A DNA stretch of 6,961 bases from an uncultured Elusimicrobium sp. (GCA_946061795.1 CAMGSK010000079.1:1-6961), one strand, 5' to 3'; counted from the stretch's first letter, positions 1 to 6,825 are shown. Notes: generated by a model from the letters alone, not told the origin. Numbers and translations: made by a program.

Positions 1-14
1 GTTAACCTTGACTG

Positions 15-41
15 AACCACCGGCCTAGCCGGTGGTTTTCG
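15..41 (+). terminator. Intrinsic terminator of a gene left of the window
   Basis: A perfect 10-bp stem (15-24 with 28-37) with a 3-base loop is followed by a short T run (36-39). It is GC-rich in the middle, as expected of a Rho-independent terminator reading rightward. The gene it would end lies outside the window, so its direction is inferred from the T run. Confidence 0.7.
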
Positions 42-50
42 TTAGATAAG

Positions 51-82
51 AAAAAACCCCGCTCCAAAGAGCGGGGTTTTTT
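51..82. terminator. Bidirectional intrinsic terminator
   Basis: A perfect 14-bp stem pairs 51-64 with 69-82 around the loop CAAA. The core is CCCCGCTC/GAGCGGGG, flanked by six A on the left and six T on the right, so either strand's transcript ends in a hairpin plus U tract. It sits 13 bases beyond the stop codon of the minus-strand pilin gene and should terminate that gene. It can also back up the terminator at 15-41 for rightward transcription. Confidence 0.88.
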
Positions 83-95
83 AAGAAACAAACAA

Positions 96-548
96 TTAAC
101 AACTGCTTACATACCGCACGCCGACCGACTCGCAGAAATCCTTATTTCCCGTGCAGGCGTCCGCGGAAGAATTAACGTTAAGTTCCGAATACACGCAAAT
201 GGCATAACTTCCGTCGCTGCGTGTGGCTTTCACCCTGCCGTAAGAACCTCTGGTCAACGTATAAGTAAAATGAGGAGAGATAATGGTCATCCCCGAAGCG
301 GTGGATTTGGGAAAAGAAATCGCCAAATCCGTCATCTTGGTAGGATAAGCCCGGTTGTCATAATAATACTCGTCATGGGCGGCCATAATGCTGTGCGCAC
401 CCTGCAGGCCTTCCTGAAATTGCGCCCGTTCACCGGCTTTGCGGTAGGTTCCCAGCCCGATTCCAGCCAAAATACCCACAATCACCACCACAGCCATCAA
501 TTCCGCCAGGGTAAAAGCCCGGCGGCCGTTTTTACCTGAAAAGTTCAT
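96..548 (-). CDS. Type IV pilin-like (prepilin-type) protein
   Basis: A 150-residue secreted or membrane protein with a class III (prepilin) leader. It has a short positively charged leader (GKNGRR, residues 5-10), then AFTLAEL with cleavage predicted between Ala11 and Phe12. Glu at +5 of the mature protein (Glu16) is the hallmark residue. A hydrophobic helix spans about 17-33, and the globular domain follows. The position before the cut is Ala rather than the usual Gly, which prepilin peptidases tolerate. Cys118, Cys132, Cys139 and Cys150 could form two disulfides, including a C-terminal loop like the D-region of type IVa pilins. I chose the ATG at 548 because AGAGGG lies 6 bases upstream (555-560) and the leader then has normal length; an in-frame ATG at 668 would add 40 implausible residues. 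It could be a major or minor pilin or a type II secretion pseudopilin; the window has no pilus assembly genes to decide. It is transcribed alone, divergently from the nag operon. Confidence 0.88.
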   Translation of the reverse strand: MNFSGKNGRRAFTLAELMAVVVIVGILAGIGLGTYRKAGERAQFQEGLQGAHSIMAAHDEYYYDNRAYPTKMTDLAISFPKSTASGMTIISPHFTYTLTRGSYGRVKATRSDGSYAICVYSELNVNSSADACTGNKDFCESVGVRYVSSC

Positions 549-576
549 AGTTTTCCCTCTGTATAAAGTTTTATTT

Positions 577-605
577 AGTATATAGGTTTTTGGAGAAAAA
601 TTCAA
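577..605 (-). promoter_or_regulatory. Sigma70-type promoter of the pilin gene
   Basis: On the minus strand, TTGAAT (605-600) and TATACT (582-577) are separated by exactly 17 bases, a near-consensus sigma70 pair. Transcription would start near 570, giving a leader of about 20 bases that contains the AGAGGG ribosome site at 555-560. The match is seen directly; activity is inferred. Confidence 0.7.
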
Positions 606-615
606 CTTTTTTCCC

Positions 616-646
616 TTGAGATATTTTTGCGTAATTATATTATAAT
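616..646 (+). promoter_or_regulatory. Probable promoter of the nag operon
   Basis: TTGAGA (616-621) and a perfect TATAAT (641-646) are separated by 19 bases, longer than the ideal 17. Transcription would start near 653, about 27 bases before the nagF start. The -10 box is the right half of a 13-base perfect palindrome, ATTATA-T-TATAAT (634-646), where a repressor could block RNA polymerase. No recognisable NagC or NagR (GntR-type) operator was found, so the mode of control is open. The -35 regions of this promoter and the divergent pilin promoter lie only 10 bases apart. Confidence 0.55.
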
Positions 647-667
647 GAATATAAATCCCCCTCAACA

Positions 668-674
668 AAAGGAG
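668..674 (+). promoter_or_regulatory. Ribosome binding site of nagF
   Basis: AAAGGAG lies 5 bases before the ATG at 680, a strong Shine-Dalgarno match that fixes the nagF start. Confidence 0.8.
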
Positions 675-679
675 CGCAT

Positions 680-3196
680 ATGCCAGAGTTGAAAGTCTTT
701 GCCCCCGCCGACGGAAAACTCATTCCGTTGGCGCAAGTGCCGGACCCCGCCTTCAGCGAAAAAATGCTGGGCGACGGGGTGGCCGTAGCCCCCAGCTGCG
801 GTTTTACCGCGGCTCCCTTTGACGGAAAAGTGCTCAGCGTACATCACGCCTTGCACGCCGTCGTATTGGGAAACGGAGAAACGGAAGTGCTCATCCACGT
901 GGGAGTGGAAACGGTGGGCCTTCAAGGCAAAGGATTTAAAGCGCTGGTCAAAGACGGAGATGAAGTAAAACGCGGACAAAAGCTGACGGAATTTGATCCC
1001 GATTTTTTGGCGGCCAACGTCCCGTGCAACTGGGTCATCATGGTGGTCACTTCTCCCGATGGAGCGGAACTAAATAAATCCTCTGCGGCCGAAGTCAAAG
1101 CGGGACAAGACGCCGTATTCTCTCTGACGGTAAAAAACGGAGAAGAAAAGGCTGATTCCTCCGCACCGCGCCAGTGGACCTATTCCCGCCCGGTCACGAT
1201 TGTCAATCCCAACGGCCTGCACGCGCGGCCGGCGGCCAAGCTGGCCGAAGAAGCCAAAAAATACGCTTTTGCGGTGGAAATAGAATTTAACGGTCAAACC
1301 GCCGACGCGAAAAGTCTGGTGGCCGTCATGGGCCTGTCCCTGGCCAAAGGCCACGAAATCCGGCTGCGCGCCGACGGAGCCGAAGAGGCGGCCGAAGCAT
1401 TGCGCATATTGGCGGATTTGGTGGAAAGCGGGCTGGGAGAATCGCCGGATGAGCCGGCGGCCTGCCCGGTGGACGACCCCTGTTTGTGCAACCAAAACGA
1501 ACCGGTTGATTTAACGCACAACGCCGCACTGAAAGCGCTGACGGCTTGCGGCGGCATGGCCCGCGGTAAAGTATGGCAGTACAGCCAAAACGACGTCGTT
1601 TTTGATGAAAACGCCAAAAATCCCGCCGAGGAACGTCTGCGGTTAAAAGAAGCGCTGGACAAAATCATTTCCGAATGCGAAAACACGGCCCGCTCCGGCG
1701 GGAAAGACGCGCGGGAAATCGCTCTTGCGCACGCAGAACTACTGAAAGATCCTTTTCTTTCCGAACGGGCGTTTGCTTTGACGGACGAAGGGAAAACGGC
1801 CGCCTACGCGTTTAACGAAGCGGTGCGCGCCAGCATTGACGTGCTGAAGAAAACAAAAAACCGCTTTTTGATGGAGCGTATCGCCGACCTGAAAGATTTG
1901 CGCAGACGCATTCTGCAAAATCTGTCCGGAAAAGCCGACGCGCCGCTGCAAATCCCCCAAGACTGCATCGTCGTGGCCGAAGAATTGCTTCCCTCCGATT
2001 TGGCCCGTCTGGACGGACGGGTAAAAGGCGTACTGCTGGCATTCTCTTCTCCCACCGCCCACGCGTCCATTTTGCTGCGCAACATGGGGCTGCCTTCTCT
2101 GGTGGGGGCGGGCGCCTGCGTGCTGGACATTGCGGACGGAACGGAAATTATTTTAAACGCTTCCGAAGGGGCCGCCGTCATTCATCCCACGGCGGAACAA
2201 ACGCAGAAAGCCGACAATTTAATCGCCCGGGAACAGGCCGAGAGAGAGCACAGCCGGCAAACGGCGGGAGAACCCGCACTGACCCGGGACGGCGTGCGCA
2301 TTATGGTGGAAGGAAATGCGGGCAACGAACGTGAAGCCGTCGCCGCGTTTGAAAACGGAGCCGACGGACTGGGCCTGGTGCGTACGGAATTTTTGTTCTT
2401 CCAAGGCGACGTTCCCCCCTCTGAAGAAAAACAATATATGCAGTACCAAAACATCGCCGGAGCCCTGCAGGGCAAGCCCGTCACGCTGCGCACGTTGGAC
2501 GTCGGCGGGGACAAACCCGTTCAATATATGCCATTGCCGCAAGAAGAAAACCCCATCGTCGGCCTGCGCGGCGTACGCAATTATGAGAGATACCGCGATT
2601 TGTTCCGCAGCCAAATCCGCGCCATGCTGCGCGTGACGCCGACGGGCTGCGCGCGCATTATGCTGCCCATGGTGGCTTTTGTGGACGAATTGCTGCAGTA
2701 TAAGAAACTGATTGAAGAGGAAAAGCAAGCGCTGGGCGTCACCGCGCCGGTGGAAGTGGGCGTCATGGTGGAAGTGCCTTCCGCCGCTTTGACGGCCAAA
2801 CAACTGGCCAAACACGCGGCCTTTTTCTCTTTGGGCACCAATGATTTGACCCAATATACGCTGGCCATAGACCGCGGGCACAAAACGCTGTGCGCCAAAG
2901 CGGACTCTCTGCATCCGGCGGTACTGGATTTGATCGCCTCCACCTGCGAAGGAGCCCGCGCTTACGGACGGCCGGTGGCCGTTTGCGGCGCCATGGCCGG
3001 AGATTTGCAGGCGGTGCCGCTGCTCATCGGTTTGGGCGTGACGGAACTGGCGGTCGGAGCCGGTGCAGTGGCGCAGGTAAAATCGCTGGTGCGCAGACTG
3101 GACAAAACCCGCTGTGCCGAGGCGGCGGCCCAGGCCCGCACCTTTGACAACGCCGCCCAAGTGCGCGAACTGGTCAAAAAAGAATTTGCCGTATAA
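680..3196 (+). CDS. nagF: PTS multiphosphoryl transfer protein, EIIA(Glc)-HPr-EI fusion
   Basis: An 838-residue cytoplasmic phosphocarrier that carries phosphate from PEP to a membrane permease. Domains in order: EIIA of the glucose family (about 1-150), with phosphorylatable His73 in EVLIHVGVETV and partner His59; HPr (about 167-253), with His181 in NGLHARPAAK and Ser212 at the regulatory Ser46 position; a linker; and Enzyme I (about 280-838). EI has active His461 (SPTAHASILLR), PEP-binding Arg568 and Arg604, Mg ligands Glu698 (MVEVPSA) and Asp722 (GTNDLTQYT), and acid/base Cys769 (VAVCGAMAGD). The domain order and length match NagF of Pseudomonas-type GlcNAc PTS. Two oddities: the Gly-Gly before the EI histidine is Ser-Ser, and the HPr-EI linker holds Cys262, Cys268 and Cys270. 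As first gene of the operon, 18 bases before an EIICB without EIIA, it should serve GlcNAc. Having EI and HPr, it might also feed other permeases elsewhere in the genome. Confidence 0.95.
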   Translation: MPELKVFAPADGKLIPLAQVPDPAFSEKMLGDGVAVAPSCGFTAAPFDGKVLSVHHALHAVVLGNGETEVLIHVGVETVGLQGKGFKALVKDGDEVKRGQKLTEFDPDFLAANVPCNWVIMVVTSPDGAELNKSSAAEVKAGQDAVFSLTVKNGEEKADSSAPRQWTYSRPVTIVNPNGLHARPAAKLAEEAKKYAFAVEIEFNGQTADAKSLVAVMGLSLAKGHEIRLRADGAEEAAEALRILADLVESGLGESPDEPAACPVDDPCLCNQNEPVDLTHNAALKALTACGGMARGKVWQYSQNDVVFDENAKNPAEERLRLKEALDKIISECENTARSGGKDAREIALAHAELLKDPFLSERAFALTDEGKTAAYAFNEAVRASIDVLKKTKNRFLMERIADLKDLRRRILQNLSGKADAPLQIPQDCIVVAEELLPSDLARLDGRVKGVLLAFSSPTAHASILLRNMGLPSLVGAGACVLDIADGTEIILNASEGAAVIHPTAEQTQKADNLIAREQAEREHSRQTAGEPALTRDGVRIMVEGNAGNEREAVAAFENGADGLGLVRTEFLFFQGDVPPSEEKQYMQYQNIAGALQGKPVTLRTLDVGGDKPVQYMPLPQEENPIVGLRGVRNYERYRDLFRSQIRAMLRVTPTGCARIMLPMVAFVDELLQYKKLIEEEKQALGVTAPVEVGVMVEVPSAALTAKQLAKHAAFFSLGTNDLTQYTLAIDRGHKTLCAKADSLHPAVLDLIASTCEGARAYGRPVAVCGAMAGDLQAVPLLIGLGVTELAVGAGAVAQVKSLVRRLDKTRCAEAAAQARTFDNAAQVRELVKKEFAV

Positions 3197-3214
3197 ATCA
3201 CATTGGAGAATATC

Positions 3215-4717
3215 ATGACGAAACTAAAAACTTTCCTCGCCCCCGTAGGCAGAGGACTGGTTAAACTGGGCAAAGCCCTCATGCTGCCCATCGCCGTATT
3301 GCCCATCGCGGGACTGCTGCTGCGTTTGGGCCAGCCGGACTTGCTCAATATCGCTTTTATGGCGGCCGCCGGTCAGGCGGTGTTTAGCAACCTGCCCATT
3401 ATTTTCGCTTTGGGCGTGGCGATCGGCTTTGCCGAAGAAAACCACGGCGCGGCGGCGTTGGCGGCGTATGTGGGATACGTGATTTTAACGTCCTCACTCA
3501 AAGTGCTGGATCCGTCCATTGACATGGGCGTTTTGGGCGGCATTATCATCGGTGTGACGGCGGGCCTTCTGTACAATAAATACAAAAACATCCGCCTGCC
3601 TTCCTATTTGGCGTTTTTCGGCGGACGGCGTTTCGTCCCCATTGTGACGGGGGCGGCGTCTCTGCTTATTGCGGGAGCAGCCTATTTCGTCTGGCCGCCG
3701 ATTGCGCGCGTCATCGCCGCGTTTGGGGACTGGACGATTACTTCGGGCAACATCGGCCTGTTTTTCTACGGCTTTGCCAACCGCCTGCTCATTCCGCTGG
3801 GACTGCACCACATTTTGAACAACCTCGTATGGTTTCAATTCGGCGAGTTTGAAGTGGTCAAAGAAGGCGTGGCCACCATTATGCGCGGGGATTTGACCCG
3901 CTTTTTCGCCGGGGACCCGATGGCCGGGCCGTTTATGGCGGGATTCTTCCCTATCATGATGTTTGGTTTGCCGGCCGCTTGTCTGGCCATGATTTCCGCG
4001 GCCAAAACCGCACGCAAAAAAGCCATCGGCGGTTTGTTGCTGTCCATGGCGCTCACGTCCTTTTTGACGGGCATCACCGAGCCCATTGAATTTTCTTTCA
4101 TGTTCTTGGCGTTCCCGCTTTACGTACTGCATTCGCTGCTGACGGGTCTGTCCATGGTGATTATGAACGTGTTGGAAGTAAAACTGGGATTTACCTTTTC
4201 CGCGGGGCTGTTTGACTATCTGCTCAGCTACGGTCTGGGCAAAAACGGCCTGTGGCTGCTGCCCGTGGGAGCGGTGTACGGACTGCTCTATTATGTTTTG
4301 TTCAAATGGGCCATTGTGAAATTCAATCTGCAAACGCCGGGACGCGAACCGGAAGAATTTAACCAGGAAGCGGACATGCCTTTAAGCGTCCCCGCCGGAA
4401 AAGATGAAAAAGAACAAGCGGCTCCCGCGGCCGAGCCCTCCTGCCAAGCGCAGACTTCCTCCGTCCCCGCGCCGGACGACCACAGCCGCGCGGCCGAATA
4501 TTTGCGCGGACTGGGCGGCAAAGACAATATCAAAACCATTGACGCCTGCGCCACCCGTCTGCGGCTGGAAGTGGCGGACGACTCCGTCGTCAATGCGCCG
4601 GCTCTCAAAGCGTGCGGAGCGCGCGGAGTAATTAAAGCCGGAGGCGGCGCCGTGCAAGTCATCATCGGGCCGGAAGCGGATTTAATTTCCGACGAAATCA
4701 AAAAATACTTAAAATAA
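3215..4717 (+). CDS. nagE: PTS N-acetylglucosamine-type permease, EIICB
   Basis: A 500-residue inner-membrane protein that imports GlcNAc and phosphorylates it to GlcNAc-6-phosphate. EIIC occupies about residues 1-375, with many hydrophobic segments, GFANRLLIPLGLHHILN (186-202) and the glucose-family GITEPIEF motif (Glu289). A hydrophilic Ala/Glu/Pro-rich linker follows (about 376-425). EIIB (about 426-500) has phosphorylated Cys445 in IDACATRLRL, matching the DACITRLRL of E. coli NagE. There is no EIIA domain; NagF supplies it. I chose ATG 3215 over the in-frame TTG at 3203 because GGAGA (3205-3209) sits 5 bases before the ATG and would lie inside the longer version. Glucose or another amino sugar is a possible substrate by family alone, but the nagB and nagA neighbours make GlcNAc by far the likeliest. 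Confidence 0.94.
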   Translation: MTKLKTFLAPVGRGLVKLGKALMLPIAVLPIAGLLLRLGQPDLLNIAFMAAAGQAVFSNLPIIFALGVAIGFAEENHGAAALAAYVGYVILTSSLKVLDPSIDMGVLGGIIIGVTAGLLYNKYKNIRLPSYLAFFGGRRFVPIVTGAASLLIAGAAYFVWPPIARVIAAFGDWTITSGNIGLFFYGFANRLLIPLGLHHILNNLVWFQFGEFEVVKEGVATIMRGDLTRFFAGDPMAGPFMAGFFPIMMFGLPAACLAMISAAKTARKKAIGGLLLSMALTSFLTGITEPIEFSFMFLAFPLYVLHSLLTGLSMVIMNVLEVKLGFTFSAGLFDYLLSYGLGKNGLWLLPVGAVYGLLYYVLFKWAIVKFNLQTPGREPEEFNQEADMPLSVPAGKDEKEQAAPAAEPSCQAQTSSVPAPDDHSRAAEYLRGLGGKDNIKTIDACATRLRLEVADDSVVNAPALKACGARGVIKAGGGAVQVIIGPEADLISDEIKKYLK

Positions 4718-4721
4718 AACC

Positions 4722-5522
4722 ATGAAACTCATTATTACTAAAAAAGACTTAGGCCAGTGGGCCGCATCCTATATCGCCCGGGCAAAAAAACAAGCCCAAA
4801 AACCCCATTTTGTACTAGGACTGCCGACCGGCGGAACGGTGGAAGGCATGTACGCGCAGCTGGCCAAGCTGACGCAGGCGGGCGAGATGACGTTTCAAGA
4901 CGCCGTCACGTTTAACATGGACGAATACGTCGGCCTGCCTCCTGAACATGACCAGAGCTACCATTATTACATGAAACATCACCTGTTTGACCATGTGGAC
5001 GCCAAGCCGGAAAACGTACATATTCTCAACGGACAGGCTCAGGATTTGGACGCGGAGTGCCGCGCCTACGAAAACGCCATCGCGCAGGCGGGAGGCATTG
5101 ATTTGTTCTTAGGCGGCGTGGGCAGAAACGGCCATTTGGCGTTTAACGAGCCGGGTTCGGCGTTTGATTCGCGCACGCGTGTCATGCACCTTACGCCCAG
5201 CACGATAGAAGCCAACGCCCGTTTTTTCGGCAACGATCCTGCCAAAGTGCCCACCCGGGCGCTGACAGTGGGCATCGGCACGGTGCTGGGAGCGAAAGAA
5301 TTGCTGTTCTTGGCCAGCGGAAAAGCCAAAGCCCAAGCGGTGGCGCGGCTGAGTCAAGGGGAAATCACGCCCCAATGGCCCATTACCGCACTGAAAACCC
5401 ATCCGAATGCGACGCTGCTGGTGGATGAAGAAGCGGCTTCTCTGCTTACGGGAGAAGCTCAAGCCCGACTGGAAGAAGCCAAACGGACGAACCCGGACGG
5501 GGATTGGGTCATAGAACTTTAG
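4722..5522 (+). CDS. nagB: Glucosamine-6-phosphate deaminase
   Basis: A 266-residue cytoplasmic enzyme, the same length as E. coli NagB. It converts glucosamine-6-phosphate to fructose-6-phosphate and ammonia, the step that joins amino-sugar breakdown to glycolysis. Visible motifs are the phosphate-binding loop LGLPTGGT (32-39), NMDEYVGLP with catalytic Asp67, and GRNGHLAFNEPGS with His138 and Glu143. Asn136 stands where E. coli has Asp141, a variant I recall from many Gram-positive-type NagB proteins. In the allosteric site, Ser146 and Arg153 (E. coli 151 and 158) are kept, but E. coli Lys160 is Met155 and no Tyr matches Tyr254, so activation by GlcNAc-6-P may be weak or absent. It starts 4 bases after the nagE stop. 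The upstream bases are A-rich with no Shine-Dalgarno site, so its translation is probably coupled to nagE. Confidence 0.95.
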   Translation: MKLIITKKDLGQWAASYIARAKKQAQKPHFVLGLPTGGTVEGMYAQLAKLTQAGEMTFQDAVTFNMDEYVGLPPEHDQSYHYYMKHHLFDHVDAKPENVHILNGQAQDLDAECRAYENAIAQAGGIDLFLGGVGRNGHLAFNEPGSAFDSRTRVMHLTPSTIEANARFFGNDPAKVPTRALTVGIGTVLGAKELLFLASGKAKAQAVARLSQGEITPQWPITALKTHPNATLLVDEEAASLLTGEAQARLEEAKRTNPDGDWVIEL

Positions 5523-5526
5523 GAGA
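5521..5526 (+). promoter_or_regulatory. Ribosome binding site of nagA
   Basis: AGGAGA overlaps the last two bases of the nagB TAG stop and lies 8 bases before a GTG codon at 5535. This supports the GTG as the nagA start and suggests that ribosomes ending nagB help start nagA. Confidence 0.75.
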
Positions 5527-5534
5527 ACACCGCC

Positions 5535-6632
5535 GTGAACCGCCTTTACATACGCAACGCGCGCGTCATCGGAGCCCAGCAGGTGTTTCCGTCTTGCGCC
5601 ATAGAAATCCAAGACGGAAAAATCACCCGCGTGGCCGCCATGGAGGATTTCCCCCTCCCGGAAGACGTACAAACTTTTGACGCGCAGGGCGCCTACGCCG
5701 CGCCGGGGCTGATTGATTTGCATATTCACGGCTTCGGCGGATACGGGCCGGAGCTTGCTTCGGAAAATGCGCTTTTGCGCATGTCCGAAGAATTGGCGGC
5801 AAACGGCGTGACGGCTTTCTGCCCCACGCTTTATTGCGGCAAGCCCGAAGATATGCTTCGCATCGTCCAAAGCACCGTCGGCGCGTTTGGAAGGGAAAAA
5901 GGCGCGCATATTTTGGGATATCATTTGGAGGGGCCTTTTATCTCCCCCAAAAAGCCGGGCGTCATGAAACCGCAGGACATCGCTCCCATTAATCTGGACG
6001 TATTGGAACGCCTCCGCCTGGCGGCAAAAGGACATATTGCCGTTATGACCGCCGCGCCGGAACTGCCGGGAATACAAGAACTGGCCGCTTTCTGCCGCGA
6101 ACACGGTATTCTGCTGCAGGCGGGGCATACCAACGCCACGTATGAGGAGTTTTTGCGCGGGAAAGAACTAGGCATTACCCACGCCACGCATTTGTTCAAC
6201 GCCATGAGCGCGTTTAACCACCGCGCTCCGGGCGCGGCCGGAGCGGTGCTTATGCACCCGGAAATTTCCTTGGAAATTATTGCAGACGGCGTGCACGTAC
6301 ACCCGGACGTGGTGGCGTTTTTAAAACGGATAAAACCCGCGGAAAACATTATTCTGGTGACGGACGCTTTGCTCCCCACCCGGCAGGAAAAGCCGCCTTT
6401 TTTGGCCAACGGAGAGGAAGTGGCTTTCCGCGACGGGGTATGGAAACGCGCCGCGGACGGCGTGATAGCCGGTTCGGCTCTGACCATGCTGCAGGGAATC
6501 AAAAATTTGGTGTCCTTCGGCTATTCGCTGCCGCAGGCCGTTCAATGCGCCAGCGCCAATCCGGTCCACTTGTTCATCCTCAACACGACTAGTTGTTGTC
6601 GTATCGATCGAGACTCGAGGGATCCTGCTTGA
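5535..6632 (+). CDS. nagA: N-acetylglucosamine-6-phosphate deacetylase, C-terminus replaced at a sequence junction
   Basis: An amidohydrolase that removes acetate from GlcNAc-6-phosphate to give glucosamine-6-phosphate for NagB. The start is GTG. Recognisable NagA sequence covers residues 1-347 (to about 6575). It has the metal-binding HIH of the TIM-barrel (His63, His65), Glu132 (LEGPF), His198 (AGHTN), His219 (THLFNAM), Arg230, His254 (ADGVHVHP) and catalytic Asp277 (VTDA). The HxH pair fits the two-metal Bacillus-type class more than the E. coli type. After NPVHLF the family continues with Gly-Leu and about 30 more residues that end the beta-sandwich. Here the frame instead runs through 18 unrelated residues (from ILNTTS) to a TGA at 6630-6632. 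These residues come from the foreign segment, so this is a broken end and not a natural C-terminus. The intact gene presumably exists in the source genome. Confidence 0.93.
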   Translation: MNRLYIRNARVIGAQQVFPSCAIEIQDGKITRVAAMEDFPLPEDVQTFDAQGAYAAPGLIDLHIHGFGGYGPELASENALLRMSEELAANGVTAFCPTLYCGKPEDMLRIVQSTVGAFGREKGAHILGYHLEGPFISPKKPGVMKPQDIAPINLDVLERLRLAAKGHIAVMTAAPELPGIQELAAFCREHGILLQAGHTNATYEEFLRGKELGITHATHLFNAMSAFNHRAPGAAGAVLMHPEISLEIIADGVHVHPDVVAFLKRIKPAENIILVTDALLPTRQEKPPFLANGEEVAFRDGVWKRAADGVIAGSALTMLQGIKNLVSFGYSLPQAVQCASANPVHLFILNTTSCCRIDRDSRDPA

Positions 6633-6825
6633 TACGCTTGGACACTTCGTCAATCTCCTCGTTTCTTTCATCGACACGCTTCTCTGCCTTGCTTTCGAGC
6701 TCCTCAATCGCATTGTTGATGTTTCTGGGCTTGTCTGTGCTTCCCTTGGAGGCTACGAAGCCTTCGACGGCGGTCGTTTGCATCTCCTCCTCATTCTCTA
6801 AGAATTCAGTTGGAAGAACGTTAAT
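6589..6825 (-). CDS. Last exon of an unidentified eukaryote-like gene
   Basis: On the minus strand, 78 codons are open from 6825 down to a TAG stop at 6591-6589. The frame begins directly after an acceptor-like TTTTGTAG whose TAG would be an in-frame stop, as expected if splicing joins here. The only internal Met is at 6783. The peptide begins INVLPTEFLENEEE, then has a low-complexity stretch and a highly charged Glu/Lys/Arg segment (about 6610-6710, including IEELESKAEKRVDERNEEID) with heptad-like spacing, so probably a short coiled coil. It ends SLDRYDNN. There are no Shine-Dalgarno bases, signal peptide or membrane segment. I do not recognise the family. It may be the C-terminal tail of a larger protein whose earlier exons lie beyond the window. 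Confidence 0.5.
   Translation of the reverse strand: MNVLPTEFLENEEEMQTTAVEGFVASKGSTDKPRNINNAIEELESKAEKRVDERNEEIDEVSKRIKQDPSSLDRYDNN

Noticed and set aside
549..668. Longer pilin version starting at an ATG at 668
   Set aside because: It would add 40 residues before the prepilin leader, cover the promoter at 577-605 and ignore the strong ribosome site at 555-560.
2219..3160. A 313-codon open frame on the minus strand opposite nagF
   Set aside because: It is an antisense shadow of GC-rich EI coding sequence. Its His/Arg/Gln-rich translation has no family motif, while the plus strand has intact EI motifs throughout.
3203..3214. TTG start for nagE four codons upstream
   Set aside because: The GGAGA ribosome site overlaps this codon and is correctly spaced for the ATG at 3215.
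3494..4333. A 279-codon open frame on the minus strand opposite nagE
   Set aside because: Its Gln/His/Arg-rich translation is the usual antisense of membrane-protein codons; nagE is clearly the real gene.
5109..6128. A 339-codon open frame on the minus strand opposite nagB and nagA
   Set aside because: It spans two well-supported genes on the other strand, lacks a ribosome site and has shadow-like composition.
6576..6632. A natural alternative C-terminus for NagA
   Set aside because: The 18 residues after residue 347 are unlike NagA, lack the conserved final beta-sandwich strands, and coincide with the change of composition and strand.
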